Source of the DNA: Atherinomorus stipes
Lineage: Eukaryota > Chordata > Actinopteri > Atheriniformes > Atherinidae
Length of the DNA: 64,000 bases
Direction of reading: 5' to 3'
Assembly (NCBI GenBank): GCA_023101725.1
Contig: JALJCO010003062.1
Location: 372,001-436,000 of the forward strand
Made by a program: the position numbers and the translations under genes. Under the pieces are notes generated by a model. That model was not told the DNA's origin, made no database searches, and was given only the letters and a program-made list of their open reading frames with translations. Below are positions 11,711 through 22,859 of the stretch, in pieces. How positions within the stretch are numbered: the first letter of the stretch is position 1; each line of letters begins with the position of its first letter.

Positions 11711-12955
11711 GTTTAATAGATAACATAAAAACAAACATCAAGAAGCTGTTCACACTGACCTTAAAAACTTGAGAGGCCACAGCAACCAACAGATCGCATC
11801 TGGGAAATAGATCGTCCAAGTTTAAGAAATACATTATTGTTTTCAGGCCTTATTGCATAATTCTTTCTCTGACTCCTGACTACATGTGCTGAAGAGATTA
11901 GAGATTCATATAAATAAAATATGTAAAACCTTAATTTAGTGAAAAACAAAAAATAAGAGGAACACACCCACCCAGTGACAAAAAAAAGAGAAGTTTAGGG
12001 TCTTTAGATAAATGTAAAAGTAAAATCATTATGTAAAATGTTATAAAGTAAAAACAACTTATGTAACAACGTAGTCCAAGTTTAAATGGGGAAAAAAAGA
12101 TTAAAATAAAAAGATATTTCACCACCACAAAAGCGGACGTTTCTGTACACTGACTCACACATTTATTTTTTTTTTCACCTTATTTCAACACAGGAAAGTC
12201 CCATTGAGATTTTTCCCACTATTTTTCAAGGGGAGTCCTAGTCAAGAGTAAAGCAGAAGTTACAAGACAAGTTATCCAATAAAAATAATCTAAAACATTT
12301 AAAGAGGCAGTTTTTTAGACTTAAAAGCATTCAAGAAGTTCAGATCATTTCTGTCCTTTGCAAACTGTGCCATGTAGAAGAAACAGCGTAAGCAAAAGCC
12401 CCTTTTCCCAGTTATGTAAGTAAGTAGAGGAATAAGCAAGTAATCATTTGATTGCAAAGAGTAAGATTCAGCTCTTCTCTAAGTGATTAAGCTTACAAAA
12501 AATATGACGGCAACAGACCAAGCATGGCCTTAAATAAAAATCAACGCCCGACCTTCCGATACAATTTACAATTGTGTCAGCTGTTTGATGCTGGGTTTCA
12601 GTGATTTTTTTCCCCCCACTCTTCACGTTTTACAGTGTAATTGTGTTTTAAAGCACATTCAAAGGCGCTATTCTAGAGGAATAACTTTGACTGGAACACT
12701 CATGGGCTAGACTTCTTTTGCTGACTTTGAAAGGAGACTGTTTGATGTTGTTGCCCAAAGAAGATTTAGATTTGGGCATGCCACACTCGCCCTCAAGGGA
12801 AATGTGGATCAAGAAAAAAATTAAACATCAAAATAAAAGAATATTGGAAATCCAAGTTTTCAGAATTAAATGTCAACCGGAGTATCCCAGCCGTATGGTC
12901 TAAAATGTTTATATGGAAGGGTAAAGGTGTATATAGTGATAATAATTGTATATAG

Positions 12956-13035
<80 letters not shown>

Positions 13036-13200
13036 CAGATTGCATTATTTCACAAGTGAAAAATAAGAATAGATAATAAGCTTAAACAATTGGAAGAGAA
13101 AGGAAGAATCGTATTAGGCTGATAAGCATAATAAAATTAGAAAAATAGAAGAAGGTAGGCAGGACGTAAGGCTTTAAGTCTGAATTCTCTGAGACATAAG
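11711..13200. other. Intergenic stretch upstream of THOC3
   Basis: AT-rich sequence ending in the TA microsatellite and the THOC3 start. I see no TATA box or clear CpG island just upstream of 13201. The last 120 bases (GAAGAAGGTAGGCAGGACGTAAGG and following) would contain the promoter and 5' UTR, but no element can be named. Confidence 0.4.
12961..13029. repeat. (TA)n microsatellite
   Basis: About 34 TA dinucleotide units, roughly 170 bases upstream of the THOC3 start codon. The tract is self-complementary and can extrude as a cruciform. Confidence 0.95.
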
Positions 13201-13459
13201 ATGGCGGTAATGCACATTTTCCCGCCAGGTTCAACAACAACCGCCAAGGGAGGAAGATCTGACGGGAATTTCAAGATAAAGGCGTCGCAATACTATCAGG
13301 AGATGCAGGAAAGTCTCAGAAATAACTGCAAAAGTCGGGAATTTCCTGCACACACGGCTAAGGTCCACTCAGTGGCGTGGAGTTGTGACGGCAGAAGACT
13401 GCATGCCTGGTCTTTAGTCAAAACAGCCAGTGTTTTTGTCCTGTGAAAAGGATCGTTTG
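13201..13459 (+). CDS. thoc3: THOC3 exon 1 (with frameshift)
   Basis: Starts at ATG 13201 and reads MAVMHIFPPGSTTTAKGG. It then reaches the conserved YYQEMQESLRNNCKSREF and AHTAKVHSVAWSCDGRRL. The next nine codons read LHAWSLVKT where the family has a GSFDKT-type strand, which suggests compensating indels around 13400-13420. After KTASVFVL there is TGA at 13444. Removing one T gives the expected Glu-Lys-Asp-Arg-Leu immediately before the donor GTAAGT at 13460. The extreme N-terminus varies in the family, so the exact start is uncertain. Confidence 0.75.
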
Positions 13460-16400
13460 GTAAGTAGGGAAGCGGTAATCTGCTAGCATGCTGTAATGTT
13501 AGGCCATGTCCCAGTGAATGAATGGGTGTTTTGGGGCCGCTCGAGTTAGCACCAGATAAAAACGTATAGATGACGCTCACGGCTTGTGTGTAGTTGTAGT
13601 TATTAAACAAATATTGAGAAAGAAAAAGAAACAGAAATTTGATGAGAGTAATAATGTAATGTATTTATATAAGTAGAGTAAAGAGAAAATGGAAAGAAGA
13701 ATAATCAGTTTATAGCTGGCCTTGGCCCATATCAGCCTAAGTACAGGATTAAAAAGGGTCATCATGCCAGCACTATGATTTTTTATATGTACTTACCATG
13801 TGGACTATAACTCGGTATCAATACCGATATTAAGGCTGAAAAAGAAATGATGTAATATTCCTTCCCTTGTGCAAAATTAGAATACCTCAACTTGTGTTTT
13901 GTATAACAATGTCTAATGTGGATTATTCATGGTCAAACAGAATCATAGAACAAGCATATGTAGCTTTATTCATCCCAACTTCTTTATATCTATTTGTTTG
14001 ATGTTTGTGCCCATGAGTGCCAGAATTTGACATTTTTTTATGAACTAGTTCCAGCTTGAGAAGCTTAATGTTACACTCATGGTAACATGACATCTGTTAC
14101 AGGGGTGACTAAACTGGACTTTATTCCTGTCACCAGGTGAGAGAGAATAACTACATAGGTCATGGTGGATAGCAAGGACCAGCTCTGCTGGCAACCCACC
14201 AACGCAGACCTGTCTCACACAGCATCTGGAGACAAAACCATCCGCAGATGGGATGTCCGCACCACCAAATGTATCGCCACCGACAACATAAAGGGTAGAG
14301 TCATACATCCACTGGTGCCTCTCTGTCGGACCAACGATGCTCCAGTTGGAATATCTCTGAAACTGAGCTGTTTTTTTCAGGGGAAGAGAACATCAACATC
14401 TGCTGAGATGCCCCGATGGCCAGACCACTGCTGTCGGGAACAAAGATGACGTGGTGACCTTCATCGATGTCAAAACGCATCAGCTCCAAAGCAGAGGAAA
14501 GCAGTTCATGTCTCGAGGTGAAATCGAGATCTCCTGGAACAACTGGCTAACGACATGTTCTTCCCCTCACAAATGGCAAAGGCTGCCATTCACACATTCT
14601 GAGGGGAGGGGAACCCAACGGGACACGATGGAGGAGGGAGGTGGTGCTGCGTAGCAGGGAGCCCAGTGGCAGGAAACTGAGTCTTGTTGTTAGTTTTTAT
14701 AGTTTCCTGAAAGACTGCATGAGTGTCATTTTGCTTTAAAGGTACACTGTGTAAAAAAAAATCAAAGGTCAATGGCAGGAAAATGTAATATATAATTCAA
14801 AACTGCTGGGTTAAGCTGATAGAGTAATTGGTGCGGTGAGAATAGCTGTTATAGTGTTTGATTTTCTTAGAATGAGTCATTTATATCAAACTTCCAAGGG
14901 GGTCCACATACATGGAGGTTGCCATATTTGAGCCACCATTTTTACTACATGTGTCCCCTGAATGGAAAAAACAATATGAGTTAAGTGAGAGAATCCTCTG
15001 AACTTTGGAAAACAGCTGCACTAGTTTTGTGTAATGGGAGTGAGAGACTGTTTGGGATCATAAATGCATTTAAGGGAAAAAACATTAAAAGTAGTTACTT
15101 ATGATACAGTCATACTTACACCTGAGATCACTGGATCCACTCACAGATGAAAACATCTCTATGTTTGGGGTAATTTTGCCTCTGACAGCCACCGTACATT
15201 CACAACAGTGCTTGGAATATGCAGTCATTTGAAAGGAAACATCTTTTTTCTCATAATATTCATCTTTGCCACTAGATGTCAGTAATTCTTACATACTGTA
15301 CCTTTAATGAATGCACAGACTACGGTTTAATAGCCTCACAAAGCGACACTGAGAATGGAGCGCTGTACTGAGTATCAGGTAAGATTCATTTACGAGTGAG
15401 GTTAAAACATGAGATGCCAGTTTTAACTTTTATGTTCAGGTCAAAATTTTGCTTTTAGGTAGAGTAACACTGATTTTTCGCTTGTTCTGGCTTTTTAAAA
15501 ACTGGCATGTCACAAAGTTTTGATTTGTCATCATAGTAACAAGAATGAAAATTAGCTATACACATTTATTGAAATATATTACATTTATTTAGTGCTGCTT
15601 TTCAACATACGGAAAAGCTTAGCCATTATCACCTTCAGTCCCAACACCTCGACTGGGGGAGTCCAAGGGGGCATCCCAGTACAGGGCTGTTCTGTACTGG
15701 AATGCCTCAGTGCAATTAAGCTAGCAACAGATGCAGGCTGGCGTCAGATCCAGGAAGATCCATTACTGATCAGTGCATCTGATTTTACTTCATCAAGTCT
15801 GACCAGCTGAAACTGCAGTGATAATGACGGCTCTACCAATCACTGTCACAGAATTACACACATCCACCATGACTGTTGTCCTACCACAGCTGTCATGGGG
15901 GTGTGTTTGATCCATGAAATCAAGTGTAAACACACTTACTTTTAATTAAGGATGTCCCGATACCGATTGTCGGTATCTGTACTTGCTCCAATACTGGCCG
16001 ATTTTGCTGTACTCCCTCTCATGACAGCACCCGATTCTGGACATCACGTGACTCGCTGTGTTCACGCTGCCATGCTATCAGGAAAGTACTTTTCAGTATG
16101 AGTAATGAGTGGCTTTGAGTTTAGGCCGCATTTTAAATCAGAAGATGCTTTTCATTACAGGAGGTTAGATTAAATATATCTGACCCGTATCATGTCCCTG
16201 GGATACTTTTCAAAACTTTTATTCACTTTAACTTCGTCTTTCCCTCCTCCCACCGAACCTGCGGTACCCACATGCAAACATAGAGCTTCTGACATTTTAT
16301 TCAGGATTCACTTTGTCAGTGGTAAGGTTCCTGCTAATTCTGTTTTCTGCGCTTTCCTATATTTTTGTTGAACTGGTCTAAGTTTGAATATTTATCTACA

Positions 16401-19400
16401 TGTATGTAGAATTGTGACAATGCATTGCTAAAAACAGCAAACTACAACTGCATCTGACAGGCTGTTAACAAGCCTCTGAGCACTTGTACAGTAAGCTTTT
16501 ATTTCTGCTCCTGTGAAGGCTGACTGTTGTTTGACGAGGTAGCTGTTAATGTCGTGGTAGGGCAGCAACATGCCTGCATCACACCTGAGCATGCAGAGAT
16601 GCTTTTTTATTTAAAAAAAAACCCAAACAAAAAAAAACCCTCTTACTTTCCCCTTTTAACAACCCTGATCGGTACTCGGTAGTCGGCAAGTACTCAAATG
16701 CCAGTACTCGTACTTGGTCGGCATAAAAGTGGTATCAGGACATCCCTACTTTTAATCCACTTTAATCATCTTATCCTGACAAAACAAACTTGTTTCCACA
16801 AAATAACAAAGTGAATTATCCTGTTTTTACAAGATCACAGTCTGTAACTCTCAAGATAACAACAAAATTAAATTGTTCTTTCAAAATGATGATCAAAGAC
16901 AGGATCATAGTCGAGTATTGCTGCTTTCAACATATCACTTGTAATGGAAACAAAAAGCAGCATTTCCGGTGTAATGTGAAATACATTGATGCATAATTGT
17001 AACAACTTTGCAAACTGTAGGTCACAGTGGTGTGGAAAGAGCCTCTGTTTCTTCTTTCTATAGTTTACATATAGTAATCAAACATATTTTTGGATTCTTG
17101 TGGAACTTTTCAAATGTAAAAAACGCCTTCGTGTCTTCGTTCTTACAGCTGAACTGTTTTCTGCAGTTTTGTTTTGTCATTTTTATTTAATCCACAAAAG
17201 AGGAAAAATACTGTCAGACTTTGAAATTAAGTAGGCCTGAATTTAAAAACATTTTCAGATCTAATAACTGCAAATAAAATCAACCCAGGTAAATGTTTTT
17301 CAGGGTTCTTGGGAACTCCTGTCGTTTTCTCACCTGTCCTGGGAGACATGTTTCTGTAGCCATATCCTCCTGCAGGGTTCCCCCCGGGGTCTTAAAAAAG
17401 TCTTCACTGTCTTAAATTTACAAATCTGGATTGAATTACCTTAAGAAGTCCTTAAATTTGACAGTTGTGGTCCTAAATTTCATACAAGGTGTCTTAAATT
17501 ATCTTGTGCTTCAACAGATTTACGTAAAATACATAAAATTGTCACATGAAAACTGACAGGAAAAAAACAAACAAACAAAAAACAGATTCGACGTGCTTTT
17601 CTCAACCAATAAATTTTGAATAAGCCTTTATATTAGCCAATCAGGAAGAAATCAGGGGGGTCTCTGCACAGCTGTCACCTGTGTTTGTGTACACATCTTG
17701 TTTACCTTTTGGAAGAAAATTTCAAACTGGGTACCAATGATAGATGGAGGTAATGATGGTCAAAAGTTGTTGTTCAATCTTTCTTTTTTGACATTATCTT
17801 TGTAAAAGTTAAGGGATCTGTGTTTTTGACAGTGTGGCTGTAAAATGAGCCTTAAAAAGCTCTTAGATTTAACTTGTTAAACATGTAGGAACCCCTGTCC
17901 TGGATGGATGCAGGATGCAGTTTCATCTCTACGTCTCTGCTGCTGTCTGTGTAAACGTTCTGTTGTCATGTGTGGAGCTGAAATGTAAACAGTGTGTTTG
18001 TTGCAGTTATCCGGAGCTGAAGCCCATTCAGTCCATCAACGCTCACCCCTCCAACTGCATCTGCATCAAGTTCGACCCCACAGGGAAGTACTTTGCTACA
18101 GGAAGTGCCGATGCCCTGGTCAGCCTGTGGGACGTGGAGGAGCTGGTGTGTGTTCGCTGCTTCTCCAGGTCAGTCTGTTTCTGTTCATGTCGAGCGATAT
18201 CAGCAGACTCTGAGGTCATCAGGCATAATGAATACTGGGAGTTTGTTTTCCTGCTGCTGCAGACTGGACTGGCCGGTGAGGACGCTGAGCTTCAGCCATG
18301 ATGGCAAGATGTTGGCCTCGGCCTCTGAGGATCACTTCATTGACATTGCAGAGGTGGAGACAGGTGAGCATCACATCGGTTATTCAGACAGGAATGTTTT
18401 TCTTATTGCAACGGTTTGTGTGTCATGAAACAAAGTTCTAGAATTATGCTGAACTCTCAGGGCCGCTCATTTGAGGACCATCAATACAAAAGTAACAATC
18501 TGACCTATAAATTTAACTTGACCGGAGTCACAGTGAGGAGCAAATATATTTTAGTTTAGTCAAACCAGACAATATACTGTATTTTTTTTTTTTTTTTTAA
18601 TGTTTCTCGTTATTTGTTGTGCGTTTCAGATTGGATTGAATTATTGTTTATGTTGTTTCTTCTTTTTTTTTGTCATACTAGTAAGATTTATATCATTTTT
18701 ACTAGTAACTAGTAAAAATTTACTAGTAACTAGTAAAAAATTAGGGCTCTGCATTTCACCCATCTCTGTACTGTGACTATCAGAGATCAGTGGGCAGCTA
18801 CCTAAAGCGCTCGGGGAGCAGTTGGTGGGGTTAAGGACCTTGCTCAGGGGTCCGCATTTGAAGTCTTAAATCAGAGATACTCAATTCGGTCCTATGAGGA
18901 CTGCGATCCAGCACGTTTTCCATCTCTCCCTGCTCGACCACACCTGACTCAAATTACAAAGATCCAATAGCCAATCAAGCTCTGCACAATGACTCAACTT
19001 GTGTTGGAGCAGGGAAACGAGAGCTGTGTCTCGTGTTGCAGTCTGCACACTTCGAAGTGCGGATTCGTCAGCTGCATACGTCATAATGGCGAATCAAGTA
19101 CTATCCTGTTTCAAAAGTGTCTGAAGGAGCCTCCGAATCCATCCTACAAACCTGCACTCCATTTGGCCTGAAACGATGGATACTAGCAATGTGTCCTTTG
19201 TGGTTTCGCCTGTCCCAGAATTCATTGCGCACAAAATAGAAGGGAGTAAGCAGCAGAGCTACGACTGTAATATTAAGTCCCTTTTCCACCAGCGGGTCTG
19301 GGTCGGGTCAGGCCGGGATTGGTCCACGTTTTTAGCGTCTCCACAGATTAAAACTGGGACGGGTACCCTTATATCTGACCCGGCCTACTTTTTTGGTACC

Positions 19401-20624
19401 CTTCAGTTGGGTTACTGATCTAACCGATCTGGACCAAAGAGGTCGAGCTAATACACAGCAATCCGTTGATTCTTTGAAAATCCGTCAGTTCCCGCGTGAC
19501 CCCGTGTAAAAACAAAGCAGGTGTGGCTCCTTTTGTTTCTGTCACATGTGGTGCGGTGCTTTGGCTAAAAGGTGTTGCATGGTGATGATGTCATGCGATT
19601 ACTTAGCAGCGCTTTATCTGGTTAATACTCCGCCTCCAGAGTAAGAGTACAGTTTGCTGTGGGAAATGCAACGTGAAATCAACACATCTGTACCAAAACC
19701 CATCCGATCCGGCCTGGCCTGACCCAGACCAGCGGATGGAACGGGGCTTTACAAACTACAGATAGTCTCTGGAAAATTTTAAAATATGCGGCAAGATTTA
19801 AAAAAAGAGAGAGATTTTGCCTCAGAAAATGCATCTGTTTGACATTATTCAGGTGTTAATGAGTGGTTAATGGGGTGTTAACGTAATGACAGACAAATGA
19901 AAAGGAATAAAATGCCCGGCTCCAATTTAGTGTGTACAACATATCTAATGGAATAAGTTTTTTTTATTTATTTATTCACTCGAGTACATATAATTCACAG
20001 AAATAACAAGAAATGGCACAAAAGTCACAAAGAGAGTGCAAACAAACTTGCAAAATATCAGTTAGCGTTCAGGTAAATGCAGGAACTACAAAAAGACAGG
20101 ATAGTATACAACTGAATGTGACATTTAAGAATATAATACATATCTGAAGGAATATGTGGAAAGAAAACCGTCACTAGCCAGCTGTGGAGGCTGCAGTTGC
20201 GATGCAATGAGACTGGAGCACTATGGGAAAATCTCGGCGGCTAGGACGTCCTTTTTCAGCAGCCTACTGTTTCAGGAGGCTGCTTCAGAGTGCACGGACT
20301 AACCTAGCACACTCCATAGCCTACGTAGTCTGCGCACTTCGCAGTGTGCAGACTGCAACATGAGACACAACAGCAGAAAACCTGCTGGATTGCAGCCCTT
20401 GTTGGGCGAAATTGAGTAACCCTGTCTTAAACTCTTTCTGCCCCTCCTTTCATGTTTTAGGAGAGAAGTTGTGGGAGGTGCAGTGTGATTCTCCAACCTT
20501 TACAGTGGCCTGGCATCCAAAGCGGCCCCTGCTGGCTTATGCCTGCGACGACAAGGAGGGCAAATACGACAACAACCGCGAGGCGGGCACAGTCAAACTG
20601 TTTGGCCTCCCCAATGACTCCTGA
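13201..20624 (+). CDS. thoc3: THO complex subunit 3 (TEX1), six exons, with 5' exons damaged
   Basis: THOC3 is a WD40 beta-propeller subunit of the THO complex, which with UAP56 and ALYREF forms TREX and couples transcription to mRNA export in the nucleus. Six exons can be placed: 13201-13459, 14137-14294, 14381-14603, 18007-18168, 18263-18363 and 20461-20624, together about 355 codons, the usual vertebrate length. Signature stretches are AHTAKVHSVAWSCDGRR, TASGDKTIRRWDVRTTKCIA, NAHPSNCICIKFDPTGKYFA, LDWPVRTLSFSHDGKMLASA and the C-terminal TVKLFGLPNDS. Exons 4-6 are open, in phase and near-identical to the vertebrate family. Exons 1-3 contain single-base insertions or deletions, premature stops and a lost donor. 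Either assembly errors lie in 13.4-14.6 kb or the locus is a partly decayed copy. Introns 3 and 5 are filled with transposons. Confidence 0.9.
14137..14294 (+). CDS. thoc3: THOC3 exon 2 (with one-base insertion)
   Basis: Acceptor TTCCTGTCACCAG ends at 14136. The exon reads VRENNYIGHGG and then hits TAG. Skipping one of the two G in GGTGGATAG restores the WD-repeat segment DSKDQLCWQPTNADL and TASGDKTIRRWDVRTTKC. The exon ends AAG G before GTAGAG. It encodes the first full WD blade (GH...WD). Changes such as SHTASGD and CIATDNIKG are further departures from a very conserved family. Confidence 0.75.
14381..14603 (+). CDS. thoc3: THOC3 exon 3 (several indels, donor lost)
   Basis: Acceptor CTGTTTTTTTCAG ends at 14380. 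The reading GEENINIC is broken by a missing base at TGCTGAGAT. It resumes as CPDGQTTAVGNKDDVVTFID with a one-codon difference, then drifts through LQSRGKQFMSRGE before EIEISWNN. The remainder (AACGACATGTTCTTCC, CTCACAAATGGCAA, GGCTGC) matches the expected coding DNA only with extra and missing bases. The exon should end CTGAG followed by GT, but the sequence is CTGAGGGGAGG, so the donor is absent. Confidence 0.7.
14740..15303. mobile_element. TTAA-flanked MITE, 564 bp
   Basis: TTAA at 14736-14739 and 15304-15307. The ends are AGGTACACTGTGTAAA and TTACATACTGTACCT, an imperfect inverted repeat. It is noncoding and sits about 130 bases after the damaged exon 3 of THOC3. Same target and end style as the other TTAAAGG elements here, but a different internal sequence. 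Confidence 0.8.
15947..16748. mobile_element. hAT-type nonautonomous element, 802 bp
   Basis: Perfect 8-bp target duplication CTTTTAAT (15939-15946 and 16749-16756). Termini TAAGGATGTCCCGATACC and GGTATCAGGACATCCCTA are inverted repeats. Subterminal motifs echo the ends (TCGGTATC, GGTACTCGGTAGTCGGCAAG). No transposase frame. An 8-bp duplication is diagnostic of hAT. Confidence 0.9.
17373..17897. mobile_element. hAT-like repeat in THOC3 intron 3
   Basis: Ends CAGGGTTCCCCCCGGGG and TAGGAACCCCTG are inverted. The interior carries repeated TCTTAAA/TTTAAGA motifs on both sides. The flanking octamers TCCTCCTG and TCCTGGAT do not match well, so the target duplication is decayed or the boundary is off. 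Confidence 0.55.
18007..18168 (+). CDS. thoc3: THOC3 exon 4 (intact)
   Basis: Acceptor GTGTGTTTGTTGCAG ends at 18006. The first base completes a Ser codon (AG plus T) and then YPELKPIQSINAHPSNC follows. The exon holds a complete WD blade ending SADALVSLWDVEELVCVR and stops at TTCTCCAG before GTCAGT. No frame disruption, and near-identity to vertebrate THOC3 indicates strong purifying selection. Confidence 0.95.
18263..18363 (+). CDS. thoc3: THOC3 exon 5 (intact)
   Basis: Acceptor CTGCTGCTGCAG ends at 18262. Phase joins as Arg (AG plus A), then LDWPVRTLSFSHDGKMLASA and SEDHFIDIAEVETG. The donor is ACAG/GTGAGC. This is the penultimate blade region. The intron between exons 4 and 5 is only 94 bases. 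Confidence 0.95.
18748..18866 (-). repeat. SINE S2 fragment
   Basis: GGCTCTGCATTTCACCCATC, then AGCAGTTGGTGGGGTTAAGG and CCTTGCTCAGGGGTCC match the copy at 51958-52167. It is truncated before the tRNA-like head, close to the left end of the hAT element. Confidence 0.75.
18872..20424. mobile_element. hAT-type element, 1.55 kb, with nested Harbinger
   Basis: Left end CAGAGATACTCAATTCGG and right end CGAAATTGAGTAACCCTG are inverted. The inversion extends inward (GACTGCGATCCAGCACGTTT against GAAAACCTGCTGGATTGCAG). Flanking octamers TCTTAAAT (18864-18871) and TCTTAAAC (20425-20432) match at seven of eight positions. Interior inverted motifs GTCTGCACACTTCGAAGTGC and GCGCACTTCGCAGTGTGCAG echo each other. 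No transposase seen. Confidence 0.85.
19276..19748. mobile_element. PIF/Harbinger-type MITE, 473 bp, nested in the hAT
   Basis: TTA duplicated at 19273-19275 and 19749-19751. Termini AGTCCCTTTTCCACCAGCGG and CCAGCGGATGGAACGGGGCT are inverted, and the following GTCTGGGTCGGGTCAGGCC pairs with GGCCTGACCCAGAC. No coding content. The end style resembles the element at 30655-31123. Confidence 0.85.
20461..20624 (+). CDS. thoc3: THOC3 exon 6 (intact, C-terminus)
   Basis: Acceptor TTTCATGTTTTAG ends at 20460. Reads GEKLWEVQCDSPTFTVAWHP, then the acidic stretch ACDDKEGKYDNN, and ends AGTVKLFGLPNDS with TGA at 20622-20624. The last blade and the C-terminal tail are complete and typical for the family. 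The 3' UTR follows with ATTAAA at 20811. Confidence 0.95.
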
Positions 20625-20810
20625 TGGACATCAGCTGTTTAGTCCTGGGACGGAGGATCCTGAAGCTGCAGTAATCTTCTGTCACCAGCAGATGGCGCTG
20701 CTCTCTAATCCTTCCTTTGATAGCTCACCCTGTTTTTGAAAACACATAAAACTACAAATCCCTGTGCTGTAAGATATTTTTTATGTAAAATAATGTGTTT
20801 TTTTATTGTC

Positions 20811-20816
20811 ATTAAA
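20811..20816 (+). promoter_or_regulatory. THOC3 poly(A) signal ATTAAA
   Basis: ATTAAA in TTATTGTCATTAAAGTGATC, 187 bases after the stop. A T-rich element with TTTTTTGTTTATTG follows about 20 bases later, as expected for a cleavage region. It would make a short 3' UTR of about 210 bases. Confidence 0.7.
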
Positions 20817-20830
20817 GTGATCTCTTTATA

Positions 20831-22307
20831 AATCTTTTTTGTTTATTGATGACTTCATGTTGTGATATTAAAGTCATGGAGCCATGTCAGGGCTTTGGGA
20901 ATGTTTAAGATGTGATGGTTCATCAAGATCCACTGAGATCAAATTTGAAAGCAAATTCACTGAGAAGGTTAACGGCGTGTTAAACGTGCAGAGCTGTAGA
21001 AGGACGCCTGCCTCGTCTTTGTCTCAGAGCAGGTGAATACTTGAGCCTTTAAGCTCTCTGGACCTTGAACCATCACTGCAGCGTGTGTGTGTGTACAGAG
21101 TGAAGAAAGGACGTTGAGAGACATGAAATCTACTTGAACTTTGAACATTCCCACATCTGCTGCTGCCCTTGAGCAAAACAGAATGGTTCATTGATTGGAG
21201 CCAAAGGAAGAAAAGTGTTTATGAAAATCTTTCTCTTTTTGATTCTTCTATGCAGAGAAAAAATGGCTGTTGGAAAAAAAATATCAGCAATATTGGATTA
21301 AGAATTGCGATTCATTGAAAACTCATCCAGTGTCATAATTCTCAGGGAGAGTTTTTTTTTTCCCTCCTCTTCCTACACACTTATCCGAGTGTTGGCATAA
21401 ACATTATTATCCCTGTTATATGTTGCCTGAGCTTCACTTCCACCGTTTTAAAAAGCTTTTAATACTAACGGGGACAATTTTTACTGACTAAAAAAGACAT
21501 CATCTGACAGTCCTCTCTCCTGTGATTACTTCATCTTCCTCCGGCCTGACATACGTACGCTGTGTGAACCAACATTTGAGGACATTAGTTTGGGCCAGTG
21601 GCAGCTGGTCGCTCCCTGTCTTCGGAGCCTGAGAGCAGCAGGCTGCAGGATGTCTCCACCTCGCAGCTTCCTGTCATCGAGCTTCCCGCTGTCCCCCTTT
21701 AATTTATTTTAATTTGGTTCAGGCCTACAGGGGAAATGTGTCGTCCAAGAAAACAAAAGAGCCCAAGTGTTTCCTGTGGAGTGTAGACCCTCAGCTGACT
21801 CATCCATGTGTGCTAGGCCTGAAATACACCACACGTTAATGTTTCTATTTTCAGGGAAACTACTAGCTGTCAGTCACAGGTGCTACTTAAACCAAAATCA
21901 CAAGTTTTCACCTGTTATAACTTCAGTTGTTGTACCTAAATATAACCAAACCATACTGTAGTCTCAGCCATGACTTTTATTAACCAGAATTTCCAGGGAA
22001 CATTTATTCAACACAGTAAGAAAAATTAGAGCACTCACTGCAAATGCTAGTATGGAGAAATTGCTACTACTGACCACAAACTGATGATTCCCAAGCCCCT
22101 AAAGTCACATTGTGTGTGACTGAGGGTGAATTTATGTGTTCCCAGCATGTAATTGTTTAAAATTGTGTTCAAGAACCACAGAAATTGGGCCAATGTCAAA
22201 TCAGTGATGGAGCAAGTTCATGATGTCTGCTCCACTTTCCTGGTTTGGGAACAACAAAGTTAAATCACTAGTTATTTTTGAAGAGAAAAAAAATGTTTTC
22301 TTAAAAT
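20831..22307. other. Intergenic stretch after THOC3
   Basis: No exon, RNA gene or element recognised. The open frames are short. A purine/pyrimidine-mixed stretch near 21570-21680 is somewhat GC-richer but without coding signal. Confidence 0.45.
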
Positions 22308-22507
22308 CAGTCAGTCAGTCAGTCAGTCATTTTCTGTACCGCTTATCCAGTTCAGGGTCACGGGGGTTGCTGGAGCCTATCCCAGCAATTATCAGGCGAG
22401 AGGCGGGGTACACCCTGGACAGGTCGCCAGTCTGTCGCAGGGCCAACATGGAGAGACAGACAACCATTCACGCTCACATTCATTCCTAGGGGCAATTTAG
22501 AGTGATC
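22308..22507 (-). repeat. SINE S1, 3' half, reverse orientation
   Basis: Starts with the tail (CAGTCAGTCAGTCAGTCAGT), then CATTTTCTGTACCGCTTATC. It continues through GGACAGGTCGCCAGTCTG and ends in GGGGCAATTTAGAGTGATCA, matching the reverse complement of 34980-35150. About 200 bp. The tRNA-like head is missing. Confidence 0.85.
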
Positions 22508-22859
22508 AATTAATTTTCTTAAAATAACTATCGTAATTTCATTAAAATTGACTGTGGTAAACTGAAAATGTTGCTGTCTGACAAAATTTTGTTTTTTGTT
22601 TTTTAAACATAACACCATTTTGATGGTAACCTGATCACTCTGCGTTAGTTCCATTTAGCTTATTTGATTGAAAAGATCATTTTATTCTCCTATAATAAAT
22701 TGCCATTTGTATTAAGAGGGATGATGAACTACTAATGAGGCGTTTGTGCTGAATGGGCTCCTGGACAGTTATTTATGATAGTAATAAAGATTTTATCTCA
22801 TTAATCTAGACTAGGAAAATCAGCTCTGCTTATAACGAAAGGGCAAACTCTGCTGGAAA

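Larger units (their letters stand above)
14604..18006 (+). other. THOC3 intron 3, transposon-rich
   Basis: A 3.4-kb intron containing a TTAA MITE (14740-15303), a hAT-type element with an 8-bp duplication (15947-16748) and a hAT-like repeat (17373-17897). The sequence between them is AT-rich and without coding signals. Confidence 0.7.
18364..20460 (+). other. THOC3 intron 5, holding nested transposons
   Basis: A 2.1-kb intron with a SINE S2 fragment (18748-18866), then a hAT element (18872-20424) that itself contains a Harbinger MITE (19276-19748). A T-rich run and short ACTAGTAA repeats lie at 18580-18740. The splice acceptor lies only 36 bases after the hAT end. Confidence 0.75.

Noticed and set aside
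12870..13076. Open frame with an Ile-Tyr repeat
   Set aside because: It is the TA microsatellite translated.
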